A stretch of DNA of 8,681 nucleotides from JBCCSZ01 sp039199225 (GCA_039199225.1 JBCCSZ010000326.1:1-8681); one strand, 5' to 3'; shown: positions 1-7,099, counted from the first letter of the stretch. Notes: generated by a model not told the origin, from the sequence alone. Made by a program: numbers and translations.

Positions 1-116
1 CTCAGTCGCCAACTTCAATCGCTCCTACGCAGAAGGGGATGAGGTCTTCGTCGAACCGCTGATCGCTCTCGGTATCTGGCCGGCGAGCAGTTTACGTTTT
101 GGCCCTACCGCTCTTT
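1..116. other. Left edge, unassigned; possible end of an upstream gene
   Basis: This stretch precedes the stop codon of the minus-strand DUF4230 gene and cannot be assigned. Reading plus from base 2, one frame stays open to a TGA at 212-214, about 70 codons, and looks moderately protein-like (it contains YAEGDEVFVEPLIALGIWP). If real, it would overlap the 3' end of the DUF4230 gene convergently by nearly 100 nt. The other two plus frames close early (TGA at 40-42 and at 58-60), and the first of these could equally be the tail of an upstream gene (ending LLRRRG). No family was recognised in any frame. No terminator hairpin with a U-tract was seen for the minus-strand gene that ends here. Confidence 0.25.
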
Positions 117-1346
117 CTAAAAGGGTACTTCCTCCTTTTGCAATCGCACATTTTCTGTCCTTCTACCTTCATCGTCCGATGATAAATCGTCCTGCATCTT
201 GCGCATTCGCTTGAAACGTACCTCGATTTTATAGCCTTTGTATTGGCTGCTAATAAGAGGTGTAAACAGTAGGGACATCAGCTCTTTGGCCTCTCTTTTA
301 GAAGTTTCGAGGACATTGTCGTTGAGAGCATCCCGTCGAAACTCGGCTCTGAGCGCATTGAAATTTTGATTGAAATCGACCTCTTTTACTTCGCGCAGCC
401 AACCAATGTCCAGCTTATCGATTTTGGGATAGACTTCGTGGGAAAGGATGACTGGCTCGGGTAAAGTAATCTCAATGCGTTTGCGCTTGCTGTTGAGCTT
501 GAGGTCGAAAAACTGGTCCAGTTTGAAACCGGCCTTGAGCAAGCTGATGGCCGAGATTTCCACATCTGAGGAAGAGACCGCATAGCCCCATATCTTGGTT
601 TGCATGCGTTTGTTGATAGCTTTCTTATCTCTGATTTCTACCGTCGCCAATTCTGCGATGAGCCGCTCGACCTTTTCTTCCATCAAGCCTTTGGACCTAC
701 TAAAATCAATGATGGCCGCCCGGTCTTGCAGGCGCTTAATCATAGGGCGCAGGGCCTCTGTCATGGCAATCCCACAAGGCGTATTGACCCGCTGCCCTTT
801 GACATTGATTTTACCGTCGGTCGATTTGATGAGTCCCATAATAACGTGGTTGACCAAAAAGCAGCTGTACTTGGAAGCCACTTCATTCAGCACTGCAGTA
901 GCACCACCGGATTCATTGTTGTACCAAGACTCATATAGGTTGGCAGAAGTATCTTGTATCTGGATAAAATCGTTGAAGTAGAGTTGTTTGAGGTAAGGAT
1001 GGTGTTTTTTGTACTCAGGTTCGAGCAGTACCATCGTGCTATCGGCCAGGTCCATTCTTCGGGCGACGTGATAGAGCAAAGCCATATTGAAATCGTAGAT
1101 CAGTTCGTTAAACTCCCTTCGGTAGCGGTGAGGATTGGCCAGAATGGCCAAGGCATTGTCCTCGTCCATATCGAAAGTGAAATCCGCTGGGACGTAATTG
1201 ATTTGCATTTCCACGGGGACGCTTGTATACTCCGAGACATTTTCTTGGTAGTAGCGCCAGAAAAAGACCAACAAGGCGCAGATGACCGTCAGATACAGCA
1301 AACTGCGGCCGATACTCATTCCAGAATTGGGGCTTTCTTCTGTCAT
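117..1346 (-). CDS. Single-pass membrane protein with C-terminal DUF4230 domain
   Basis: This 409-residue protein has no established function. It has one hydrophobic segment near the N-terminus (about residues 14-30, LLYLTVICALLVFFW) followed directly by charged residues, so it is probably an anchored protein with most of its mass on one side of the membrane. Residues 32-200 are a soluble region I do not recognise, containing an LYESWYNN stretch and two cysteines (162 and 191). Residues 200-250 are charged and helical, possibly coiled coil. From about 250 to 370 it matches DUF4230 as I know it, including the typical LPEPVILSHE at 295-304. The tail after 380 is highly charged. The start is the first ATG; Met10 is possible, but either leaves the membrane segment intact. 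The gene is transcribed away from folP, and no convincing promoter was found upstream. Confidence 0.85.
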   Translation of the reverse strand: MTEESPNSGMSIGRSLLYLTVICALLVFFWRYYQENVSEYTSVPVEMQINYVPADFTFDMDEDNALAILANPHRYRREFNELIYDFNMALLYHVARRMDLADSTMVLLEPEYKKHHPYLKQLYFNDFIQIQDTSANLYESWYNNESGGATAVLNEVASKYSCFLVNHVIMGLIKSTDGKINVKGQRVNTPCGIAMTEALRPMIKRLQDRAAIIDFSRSKGLMEEKVERLIAELATVEIRDKKAINKRMQTKIWGYAVSSSDVEISAISLLKAGFKLDQFFDLKLNSKRKRIEITLPEPVILSHEVYPKIDKLDIGWLREVKEVDFNQNFNALRAEFRRDALNDNVLETSKREAKELMSLLFTPLISSQYKGYKIEVRFKRMRKMQDDLSSDDEGRRTENVRLQKEEVPF

Positions 1347-1505
1347 TTTGGATGTTAGTTTAAGTGGAAAACGGTTAGCCTAAAATTAGAAAATACATTT
1401 TCGTTTATCAGTTATTGCAAACTGTTCGTACCAATCTTTTGACCAAATATCGACAATTTTGATTAGAGGCAGCGAAACATTTTTGTGGATCGTTATTAAA
1501 GCAAT

Positions 1506-1522
1506 AGCCGGAAACGGCTTTT
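1506..1522 (+). promoter_or_regulatory. Small GAAA-tetraloop hairpin in the folP leader
   Basis: AGCCG (1506-1510) and CGGCT (1515-1519) form a perfect 5-bp stem closed by GAAA, a GNRA tetraloop. A short TTTT run ends it (1519-1522). The stem is too short to be a convincing terminator alone. It lies about 35 nt upstream of the stronger terminator-like hairpin, so it may belong to the same structured leader or small RNA. Confidence 0.4.
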
Positions 1523-1554
1523 CTCATAGGTGATAGTTAGTTTTCTGTGATGAT

Positions 1555-1590
1555 AAAAGGGGACGCTTATTTGGAGCGACCTCTTTTTTT
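1555..1590 (+). terminator. Intrinsic-terminator-like hairpin upstream of folP
   Basis: The left arm is AAAAGGGG-A-CGCT (1555-1567), the loop is TATTTGG (1568-1574), and the right arm is AGCG-A-CCTC (1575-1583) running into seven T residues (1584-1590). CGCT pairs with AGCG, an A-A mismatch follows, and then GGGG pairs with CCTC (one G-T wobble). The leading AAAA can pair with the first four Ts. The U-tract makes it read best as a plus-strand terminator. No plus-strand gene ends nearby, because the preceding gene is divergent. It would therefore terminate a short leader or small RNA, or act as an attenuator of folP. A weaker U-run on the opposite strand means some bidirectional activity is possible. 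Confidence 0.6.
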
Positions 1591-1688
1591 GGTATTTGCT
1601 CGGAGTCTTGTGTCGTTTAGACGTACAACTTACTGCAAAGGGTACACCGGAAAATTCGCTATCTTGTGGCCAAAGCACTAGAAGCATT

Positions 1689-2549
1689 ATGCTAAATCCA
1701 CAAACCACCCTCAATTGCAAAGGCCGTTTGGTAGACTTGAGTACGCCAAAGGTCATGGGCATCCTAAATGTTACGCCGGATTCTTTTTTCGACGGTGGCC
1801 AGTACACGGCAGAAGATGCGATGCTGCATCAGGTAGAAAAAATGATTGAAGAAGGTGCCGACTTCATAGACATTGGGGGAATGTCTTCTCGGCCAGGTGC
1901 CGAAATCATATCTGTAGACGAAGAGTTGGGCAGGGTCATTCCCGTTGTCAGAGCAATTGGTAAGCGATTTCCAGATTCCATTTTATCCATTGACACGGTT
2001 CGTTCGCGCGTCGCTCGGGAAGCAGTGGCGGCAGGTGCCTCGATGGTCAATGATATTTCTGCTGCCAGGTTTGATGAGCAGCTATTCGAAACAGTTGGTA
2101 AGTTACAAGTACCTTATGTTTTGATGCATATGCAGGGCAAACCATCCGATATGCAAAAAGCGCCAACCTATGATAGTGTTTTGACGGAAGTATTGGATTT
2201 TTTGATTGACAAATTGGAACAGCTTCGCCATCACAATGTCAAAGATGTTGTCATCGACCCAGGTTTTGGTTTTGGTAAAGCCCTATCACACAATTACGAA
2301 TTGCTGTCACAGATGTCGGTCTTCAAAACTTTGGGCCTTCCCATTCTAGCAGGAGTATCCCGCAAATCCATGATTTGTAAGTTGTTGAAAGTAAACCCTG
2401 CCCAGGCTTTAAACGGCACAACGGCCCTCCACATGATTGCCTTGCAGCAAGGCGCTTCCATACTCCGAGTACACGACGTTCGTCCCGCGGTGGAAGTCAT
2501 TCAGCTATGGCAGGCAGTAGCCGCTCCCAATGATATAAAATTTGGGTAA
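1689..2549 (+). CDS. folP: Dihydropteroate synthase
   Basis: DHPS condenses 6-hydroxymethyl-7,8-dihydropterin pyrophosphate with p-aminobenzoate to give 7,8-dihydropteroate in cytosolic folate synthesis, and is the sulfonamide target. The 286 residues form one TIM-barrel of normal family length. Visible motifs are GILNVTPDSFFDGG (24-37), DIGGMSSRPGA (61-71, the loop usually written GGESTRPG), SIDT with Asp102, MVNDIS with Asn121, VIDPGFGFGK with Asp190, GVSRKS with Lys226, and LRVHDV with Arg260 and His262. All core pterin and phosphate ligands therefore appear present. I chose the ATG at 1689, preceded by a weak AGAAG, because the family normally begins just before the GILNVTPDSF strand. An in-frame TTG 93 nt upstream would add 31 unrelated residues. 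It leads a closely packed plus-strand gene block. Confidence 0.97.
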   Translation: MLNPQTTLNCKGRLVDLSTPKVMGILNVTPDSFFDGGQYTAEDAMLHQVEKMIEEGADFIDIGGMSSRPGAEIISVDEELGRVIPVVRAIGKRFPDSILSIDTVRSRVAREAVAAGASMVNDISAARFDEQLFETVGKLQVPYVLMHMQGKPSDMQKAPTYDSVLTEVLDFLIDKLEQLRHHNVKDVVIDPGFGFGKALSHNYELLSQMSVFKTLGLPILAGVSRKSMICKLLKVNPAQALNGTTALHMIALQQGASILRVHDVRPAVEVIQLWQAVAAPNDIKFG

Positions 2550-2562
2550 CTTAGCGCCGACT

Positions 2563-4038
2563 ATGGAATTGCCAGTTTCACAAATCATCACCGAAGATCA
2601 GATCAAAAAAGCGGCCCTCCGTTTTTTGAAGGCTTACTATAGATTCCGGCCACGCTTGGATAAAACTCGTACCAGTATCGATTTGAAATCTAAGGATGGC
2701 ATCATCGCCGATGGTTACCTGACCTTTCCCCAGGAAGACGGCCACAATTTTGTTGCAACCATCGAAGCAAGTTCCAAGTATACCCGCAAAGAAGTTTACT
2801 TCAATCTGCAAAAAACCTTATTAATCTGGGATTCCATTGCCATTGGTGGTCTATTGACTGCTTTCCTGTTCAGCTACGGCTACGCCTACGACCATTTCAC
2901 CATTCGTCAAATCGGTCAACTTGGTACCAGCTTGATACTGTTGTTGGCTTTCGCTTTGTCCTTTTCCATCTATTATTTCTTCTTTAGGAGATTGAGGCGT
3001 TATCGCTACATCTATGCTGTCGAGCAATTTAAGAAATACCATGCCGATGAGCAATGGGTCGCAATAGGAGAGGACGTTTTCGACCAATTTTCTGATGCCC
3101 AATACCAAGAGCTGAAAAATCAATGCGTATACAATGGCTTTGGACTGATAACGGTGGATCATCAACACGAGCCACATATGTTGATTACCCCATCTAGGAA
3201 AGAACTTTTCAAAAACAAGCGCAGCGTACTTACCTTTCTGGAAGGCAGCAGCAGTGGTCGAGTCTTTGAGATGGCCAAGAATGTCAGAAGCCGTTACCTT
3301 CAATGGTTCAACAACCTTTTTGTTCGTCGGAATGACAATAAGAAAAGCTTACTGCGCTATCAAAAGACCTATATCAACCAAGTCATTCTCACCGCAGTTT
3401 CCATCGGAATCATCAGCACCATCTATTACAAGCAAATGAACGAGCGGGATAAGAACTATGTCGACGAGTTGGTCTACGAAGCCCAAATGCAAGAATTTGG
3501 AAAAAAAGCCACTGGTGAATCAGACTTCGTTCCGCCTGATAGCCTGGTGACAGAGCCGCCAAGGCCCTTTGAAGAAGAATCTCAGTCCTCTTACCAGAGT
3601 GATGAAGAGGCAGATGCGGCACTGTTCTCGTCCACGGACGGTCCACCTGGTGCGGAATCGACGGAAGAAGACTTTGCGCTTGAAGAGGAAGCATTTGCTC
3701 AGAAAGTAGTAGCTGTATTGGAGGGCGATTATGTCGGGTACGACTGTGAACGCTTTTTCAACTTTGAAAAGAGCATCTTTCTCATTCAGTTTGGACTGTA
3801 CGACGAACTAGAGGTTGCCCGTCAGCGGATGGAGGCATTGGACAAAGCAGGATTTCACGCCAATATCATCTGGTTGGGCTGTTTCAGTCGCCAGGAGAGC
3901 GCCTACATTTTATACTTTGAAATGATGTTTGAGTCCAAGACGGAAGCCAATGCCAACGCCCGAAAAATCCGGAATCGACTCAAGAGAAAGAAAATTCGTC
4001 CCAAGCAATTTACCATCCGGACGATTAGCAGAAAATAA
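2563..4038 (+). CDS. Three-TM membrane protein with C-terminal SPOR-like domain
   Basis: This is a 491-residue protein of unknown function. The order is: soluble N-terminus (1-87), TM1 (about 88-106), TM2 (about 120-141), a soluble loop (142-271), TM3 (about 272-289), an acidic, Ser- and Pro-rich linker (about 315-380) and a C-terminal module (403-491). The last begins FLIQFGLYDELEVARQRMEAL, with alternating strands and a helix as in SPOR domains, which bind glycan strands of peptidoglycan. Arg-rich stretches after TM2 (RRLRRYR) and before TM3 (VRRNDNKK) put the loop in the cytosol, so the SPOR-like tail should be periplasmic. The N-terminal IADGYLTF and IEASSK segments and the NQCVYNGFGL segment recall restriction-endonuclease-like folds, but no complete catalytic site is evident. 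The start is an ATG 13 nt after folP; an in-frame TTG at 2542 overlapping folP is less likely. Confidence 0.85.
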   Translation: MELPVSQIITEDQIKKAALRFLKAYYRFRPRLDKTRTSIDLKSKDGIIADGYLTFPQEDGHNFVATIEASSKYTRKEVYFNLQKTLLIWDSIAIGGLLTAFLFSYGYAYDHFTIRQIGQLGTSLILLLAFALSFSIYYFFFRRLRRYRYIYAVEQFKKYHADEQWVAIGEDVFDQFSDAQYQELKNQCVYNGFGLITVDHQHEPHMLITPSRKELFKNKRSVLTFLEGSSSGRVFEMAKNVRSRYLQWFNNLFVRRNDNKKSLLRYQKTYINQVILTAVSIGIISTIYYKQMNERDKNYVDELVYEAQMQEFGKKATGESDFVPPDSLVTEPPRPFEEESQSSYQSDEEADAALFSSTDGPPGAESTEEDFALEEEAFAQKVVAVLEGDYVGYDCERFFNFEKSIFLIQFGLYDELEVARQRMEALDKAGFHANIIWLGCFSRQESAYILYFEMMFESKTEANANARKIRNRLKRKKIRPKQFTIRTISRK

Positions 4039-4049
4039 ACAAAGCAAGC

Positions 4050-4067
4050 TGTGATGGATTCATCACA
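4050..4067 (+). promoter_or_regulatory. Short perfect hairpin between the SPOR-like and amidohydrolase genes
   Basis: TGTGATG (4050-4056) and CATCACA (4061-4067) are exact reverse complements around a GATT loop. The site lies in the 52-nt gap between two same-strand genes and is followed by ATTTGAATT rather than a T-run, so it is not a standard terminator. It could be a small operator, an mRNA-processing or stability element, or chance. No clear TAnnTTTG promoter accompanies it. Confidence 0.4.
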
Positions 4068-4090
4068 ATTTGAATTAAACAAAAAGCCAT

Positions 4091-5368
4091 ATGAAACTTC
4101 TTTTCCAGACCCTGGTAGCATTCATCCTTTGCTGCCAACTTTCCGCTCAACGGACCATTCTTCACTGTGGACGCTTGATCGATGGACTAAACGATCAGGT
4201 GCAAACCCAAATGACAGTCGTTGTAGACAGCAATCGCATTACGGCCGTAGAACAAGGCTATCGAAAGCCTGCTGCTGGTGACCAAGTGATCGACTTGAAG
4301 AACCAAACAGTGATGCCAGGGTTGATGGACATGCATGTACATATCGAAAATGAAACCAGCAAAAAGCGATATGAGGAAAGCTTTCGGATGAATGAGGCAG
4401 ATGTCGCCTTGCGCGCTACCACCTACGCCCGCAAAACCCTGATGGCCGGCTTCACGACGGTCCGCGATTTGGGGGGCAATGGTGTAAATGTGTCCATACG
4501 AAACGCCATCAACAAAGGCTATGTAACAGGGCCGAGAATATATACTTCTGAGAAAAGTTTGGCCACAACCGGCGGGCATGCCGATCCAACGAATGGCGTG
4601 CGGCGGGACCTCATTGGTGATCCTGGTCCCAAGGAGGGCGTTTTGAACAGTCCGGAGGATGCTCGTAAGGCCGTTCGGCAACGATATAAAAATGGGGCAG
4701 ACCTCATCAAGGTAACAGCCACCGGAGGCGTTTTGAGTGTTGCAAAAGATGGTCAAGGACCCCAGCTGACATTGGAAGAGCTGAAGGCCATTTGTCAAAC
4801 GGCGGCTGATTATGGGATGACCTCAGCTGCACATGCGCATGGGGACGAGGGCATGCGCCGAGCCGTAGAGGCAGGCATCAGTTCCATTGAGCACGGAACA
4901 CTAATGAGTGAGGCGACAATGGATTTGATGATTGAAAAAGGAACCTACTATGTCCCGACGATTTCCGCTGGGAAATTTGTGGCAGAAAAAGCTAAAATCC
5001 CTGGATACTATCCCTACATCGTTGTCCCCAAGGCTTTGGCCATTGGTCCACAAATCCAAAAGACTTTCGCAAAAGCTTACAAAAGAGGGGTGAAAATTGC
5101 CTTTGGGACAGATGCCGGAGTATTTCCACATGGCGAAAATGGGAAGGAATTCCTCTACATGACCGAGGCCGGTATGCCATCAATGGTTGCCATTCAATCT
5201 GCGACAATAGAAGCTGCAAAACTGTTGCGCATCGAAGACCAGCTGGGCTCGTTGCAAAGTGGTAAACTGGCCGACATCGTTGCGGTCAACGGCAACCCCA
5301 TCGAGGACATCAAGCAAATGCTTCAAATGGCCTTTATTATGAAAAATGGTGTGATCTACAAACAGTAA
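4091..5368 (+). CDS. Exported metal-dependent amidohydrolase (imidazolonepropionase/prolidase-like)
   Basis: This is a 425-residue amidohydrolase-superfamily enzyme of usual length. The first 20 residues are a signal peptide (KLLFQTLVAFILCCQ core, cleavage probably after LSA), so it should act in the periplasm or outside. A short beta-sandwich strand set (ILHCGRLIDG to VIDLKNQTVMPG) leads into the barrel. Metal ligands can be traced: HVH at 82/84, a probable carboxylated Lys207 in LIKVTATGG, His248 in AAHAHG, His268 in SIEHGT and catalytic Asp341 in GTDAGVFPHG. The C-terminus returns to the sandwich (GSLQSGKLADIVAV). This pattern fits the Xaa-Pro dipeptidase or imidazolonepropionase-like group, which hydrolyses dipeptides or cyclic amides. 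The substrate cannot be read from sequence. A short 8-nt gap to the next gene suggests co-transcription. Confidence 0.93.
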   Translation: MKLLFQTLVAFILCCQLSAQRTILHCGRLIDGLNDQVQTQMTVVVDSNRITAVEQGYRKPAAGDQVIDLKNQTVMPGLMDMHVHIENETSKKRYEESFRMNEADVALRATTYARKTLMAGFTTVRDLGGNGVNVSIRNAINKGYVTGPRIYTSEKSLATTGGHADPTNGVRRDLIGDPGPKEGVLNSPEDARKAVRQRYKNGADLIKVTATGGVLSVAKDGQGPQLTLEELKAICQTAADYGMTSAAHAHGDEGMRRAVEAGISSIEHGTLMSEATMDLMIEKGTYYVPTISAGKFVAEKAKIPGYYPYIVVPKALAIGPQIQKTFAKAYKRGVKIAFGTDAGVFPHGENGKEFLYMTEAGMPSMVAIQSATIEAAKLLRIEDQLGSLQSGKLADIVAVNGNPIEDIKQMLQMAFIMKNGVIYKQ

Positions 5369-5376
5369 ATTTCAAG

Positions 5377-6345
5377 ATGCCTTACCTAGAACAATCGACC
5401 TATAAAGCACCTGGTATACTGACCAATACCCATGTGCAGACCATTTACCGGGCCATCTTCCGTAGGGTAAGAGGCTTTAAGTACAGTGAGCGGCAGCGCA
5501 TCGAGACACCAGACAATGATTTTTTGGATGTCGACTGGATAAAGGTCGGGGGGCGTAAGCTGGTTATTGCCCTACACGGGCTGGCTGGCAATGCCAAAAG
5601 TACCTACATCACCGGGCTGATGCGCTACGCCAGTCGGATGGGCTGGGATGGTATGGGGATGAATTATCGGGGATGTAGCGGCGAAGTCAATCGGAAATTG
5701 CGCTCTTACCACAGCGGCGAGACAGAAGACTTGGGCTTTTTACTAGAATACATTCAGCAGCATTTCGACTATGAGGAAATTGCGCTGGTCGGCTTTAGTC
5801 TGGGCGGTAATGTCGTATTGAAATATGCCGGAGAGCAATCCGACAAGATATCGCCTCGGATCGGTAGGGTAGTGGCCGTGTCTGCTCCGGTCCACCTGGA
5901 AAGTTGCAGTCAACAGCTGGACAAATGGTACAACAAAGTTTATTTGATACGATTTTTAAGAGAATTGAAGCAAAAGACCTACGAAAAAAAGCATCTGTCC
6001 AGTGGTCAGATCAATTATGAGATGGTACGTCGCGCTAATAGTTTTCGCCAGTTCGACGACGCTGTAACGGCACCGGCCCACGGCTTTCGGGATGCTAAGG
6101 ATTACTGGAATCGAGCCAGCAGTTTGCCCTATTTGTCCAATATTCGAGTGCCAAGTCTGCTGTTGAATGCCTGGGACGACACTTTCCTGGGTGACCCCTG
6201 CTATCCAATTCCGATTGCCCGGGAGAGTCCGTATTTTTATTTGGAGACTCCCACCTATGGCGGTCACGTCGGTTTTTTGACCTTTGATGGGTCAGGCAAT
6301 TACTGGACGGAAAAGCGCGTCTTTGAATTCATTAGTGGGATGTAA
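5377..6345 (+). CDS. YheT-family alpha/beta hydrolase
   Basis: This 322-residue cytosolic enzyme belongs to the YheT/COG0429 group of alpha/beta hydrolases, which act as esterases on poorly defined substrates. The family N-terminus is recognisable (GILTNTHVQTIYRAIFRR, 13-30). The oxyanion-hole strand is LVIALHGLAGNAKS (62-75), and NYRGCSGE at 96-103 is diagnostic for YheT. The nucleophile elbow is GFSLGG with Ser141, the acid is Asp267 or Asp268 in NAWDD, and the base is His297 in YGGHVGF, so the triad is complete. There is no signal peptide or membrane segment. The gene begins 8 nt after the amidohydrolase stop with no recognisable Shine-Dalgarno sequence. Its stop lies 2 nt from the stop of convergent mnmD. 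Confidence 0.93.
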   Translation: MPYLEQSTYKAPGILTNTHVQTIYRAIFRRVRGFKYSERQRIETPDNDFLDVDWIKVGGRKLVIALHGLAGNAKSTYITGLMRYASRMGWDGMGMNYRGCSGEVNRKLRSYHSGETEDLGFLLEYIQQHFDYEEIALVGFSLGGNVVLKYAGEQSDKISPRIGRVVAVSAPVHLESCSQQLDKWYNKVYLIRFLRELKQKTYEKKHLSSGQINYEMVRRANSFRQFDDAVTAPAHGFRDAKDYWNRASSLPYLSNIRVPSLLLNAWDDTFLGDPCYPIPIARESPYFYLETPTYGGHVGFLTFDGSGNYWTEKRVFEFISGM

Positions 6346-6347
6346 AT

Positions 6348-7010
6348 CTACTTCAGTGCGCGAGTCATCTCTCGTTTGCCGGGAGGACCTGGCAGTGCCT
6401 CCACTTCGAAACCAATACTTTTCAATCGTCTTTTCACGATACCTTTGGCGCAGTAGGTCGTCAGTATGCCCTCTGGTTTCAGTGCATCGTACATGGCGCG
6501 CAGTAGCGGCTCCTCCCAGAGGTGAGGCTGAGCATTAGGGGCAAAAGCATCAAAATAAATAATATCGAATGCGTTTTGATGATCGATGTCCTCAAACTGT
6601 TGCTTGAGTTTTTGAAATTTAAAGTTATCACTCAGATCGACAGGGGTTCCCCATTCGCATTGATGCATTTGCTGAAACATGGCAGCCTCTTCATCATTGC
6701 CCATTTTTTCGGTGTAATTTAGGGTGTCCACCTGTTCCATCGTAATGGGAAATGCCTCCACGGCGATGTATTCAACCAAGAGGTTGCGCTTGTGCGCTTC
6801 CAGGAGTGTCATAAAGGCATTGAGGCCAGTTCCAAAGCCGACTTCCAGGATTTTAATTTTCCGTTGAATGACTGCTTTGAAGCGTAGGGCAGCGTCGATG
6901 AAGACATGCTGGGTTTCTTGAATGGCGCCAAACTTGGAGTGGTAACTGACGCCGAAGGTTTCGGAGAAGAGCGAATGAGAGCCGTCTTGAGTGGTAATGA
7001 GTTTGCGCAT
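6348..7010 (-). CDS. mnmD: tRNA 5-aminomethyl-2-thiouridine methyltransferase, MnmD type
   Basis: This SAM-dependent enzyme methylates the aminomethyl group of wobble uridine 34 to form mnm5(s2)U, finishing the MnmE/MnmG/MnmA modification pathway in the cytosol. It matches only the methyltransferase half of bifunctional MnmC, with no FAD oxidase domain, at 220 residues. Visible features are the N-terminal TTQDGSHSLFSETFGVSYHS (6-25), SAM motif I ILEVGFGTGLN (54-64), acidic Glu85 in YIAVEAFP, catalytic-region DIIYFDAFAPNAQPHLW (149-165) and the closing GFEVEALPGPPGKREM. I chose the ATG at 7008-7010. A longer frame from 7088 would place the promoter (7029-7059) inside the gene and add 26 residues foreign to the family. 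The resulting 5' leader is only about 10 to 15 nt. Confidence 0.94.
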   Translation of the reverse strand: MRKLITTQDGSHSLFSETFGVSYHSKFGAIQETQHVFIDAALRFKAVIQRKIKILEVGFGTGLNAFMTLLEAHKRNLLVEYIAVEAFPITMEQVDTLNYTEKMGNDEEAAMFQQMHQCEWGTPVDLSDNFKFQKLKQQFEDIDHQNAFDIIYFDAFAPNAQPHLWEEPLLRAMYDALKPEGILTTYCAKGIVKRRLKSIGFEVEALPGPPGKREMTRALK

Positions 7011-7028
7011 AGCTGGATCCATTAAGCG

Positions 7029-7059
7029 CAAAATTAATACTTCGTGCATAAACCACAAA
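7029..7059 (-). promoter_or_regulatory. mnmD promoter, Bacteroidota-type -33/-7
   Basis: Read on the minus strand, TTTG (7056-7059) is the -33 element. A 19-nt spacer and a perfect TAATTTTG (7029-7036) as TAnnTTTG follow. Both elements and the spacing agree with the primary-sigma promoter of Bacteroidota. Transcription would start near 7022, giving a very short leader before the ATG at 7010. This fixes the mnmD start and excludes the longer frame. Confidence 0.75.
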
Positions 7060-7091
7060 TGGTGTTGTACAAAAACGTACGACACCATTTG
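7056..7091. repeat. 36-bp near-perfect dyad at the mnmD promoter
   Basis: The arms are CAAATGGTGTTGTAC (7056-7070) and GTACGACACCATTTG (7077-7091), separated by AAAAAC. They are reverse complements at 14 of 15 positions; the exception is a G-T wobble when read as RNA. The outer four bases of the left arm are the -33 element of mnmD. No T-run follows on either strand, so a terminator is unlikely. It could be an operator for a dimeric regulator, a cruciform, or an RNA hairpin at the 3' end of the lipoprotein transcript. No second copy occurs in the window. Confidence 0.7.
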
Positions 7092-7099
7092 AAAGAGAT

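Larger units (their letters stand above)
1347..1688. other. Divergent intergenic region with structured folP leader
   Basis: This is the 342-nt gap between the divergent DUF4230 gene and folP. No coding frame here is convincing: the folP frame stays open back to a TTG at 1596, but those residues match nothing in the DHPS family. Two plus-strand hairpins are visible. One is small (1506-1519) and the other is terminator-like (1555-1590). Promoters are weak: CAATTTTG at 1454-1461 matches seven of eight positions of TAnnTTTG, and TTGACC lies at 1439-1444, but the spacing does not fit the Bacteroidota consensus. The upstream half (1381-1460) is AT-rich, as expected for promoters firing both ways. 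Confidence 0.6.

Noticed and set aside
1596..1688. TTG-initiated 31-residue N-terminal extension of folP
   Set aside because: The residues match nothing in the DHPS family, the TTG follows the terminator-like T-run directly, and the ATG at 1689 gives normal length.
2851..3303. 150-codon minus-strand frame inside the SPOR-like protein gene
   Set aside because: It lies opposite the TM and loop region of a well-supported gene and has no domain or promoter of its own.
4187..4798. 203-codon open frame on the minus strand inside the amidohydrolase gene
   Set aside because: It is antisense to a gene with a complete set of metal-ligand motifs; no recognisable domain or promoter.
7011..7088. 26-residue N-terminal extension of mnmD from the ATG at 7088
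   Set aside because: It contains the -33 and -7 promoter elements and half of the dyad, and the family begins near MRKLITTQDGSH.
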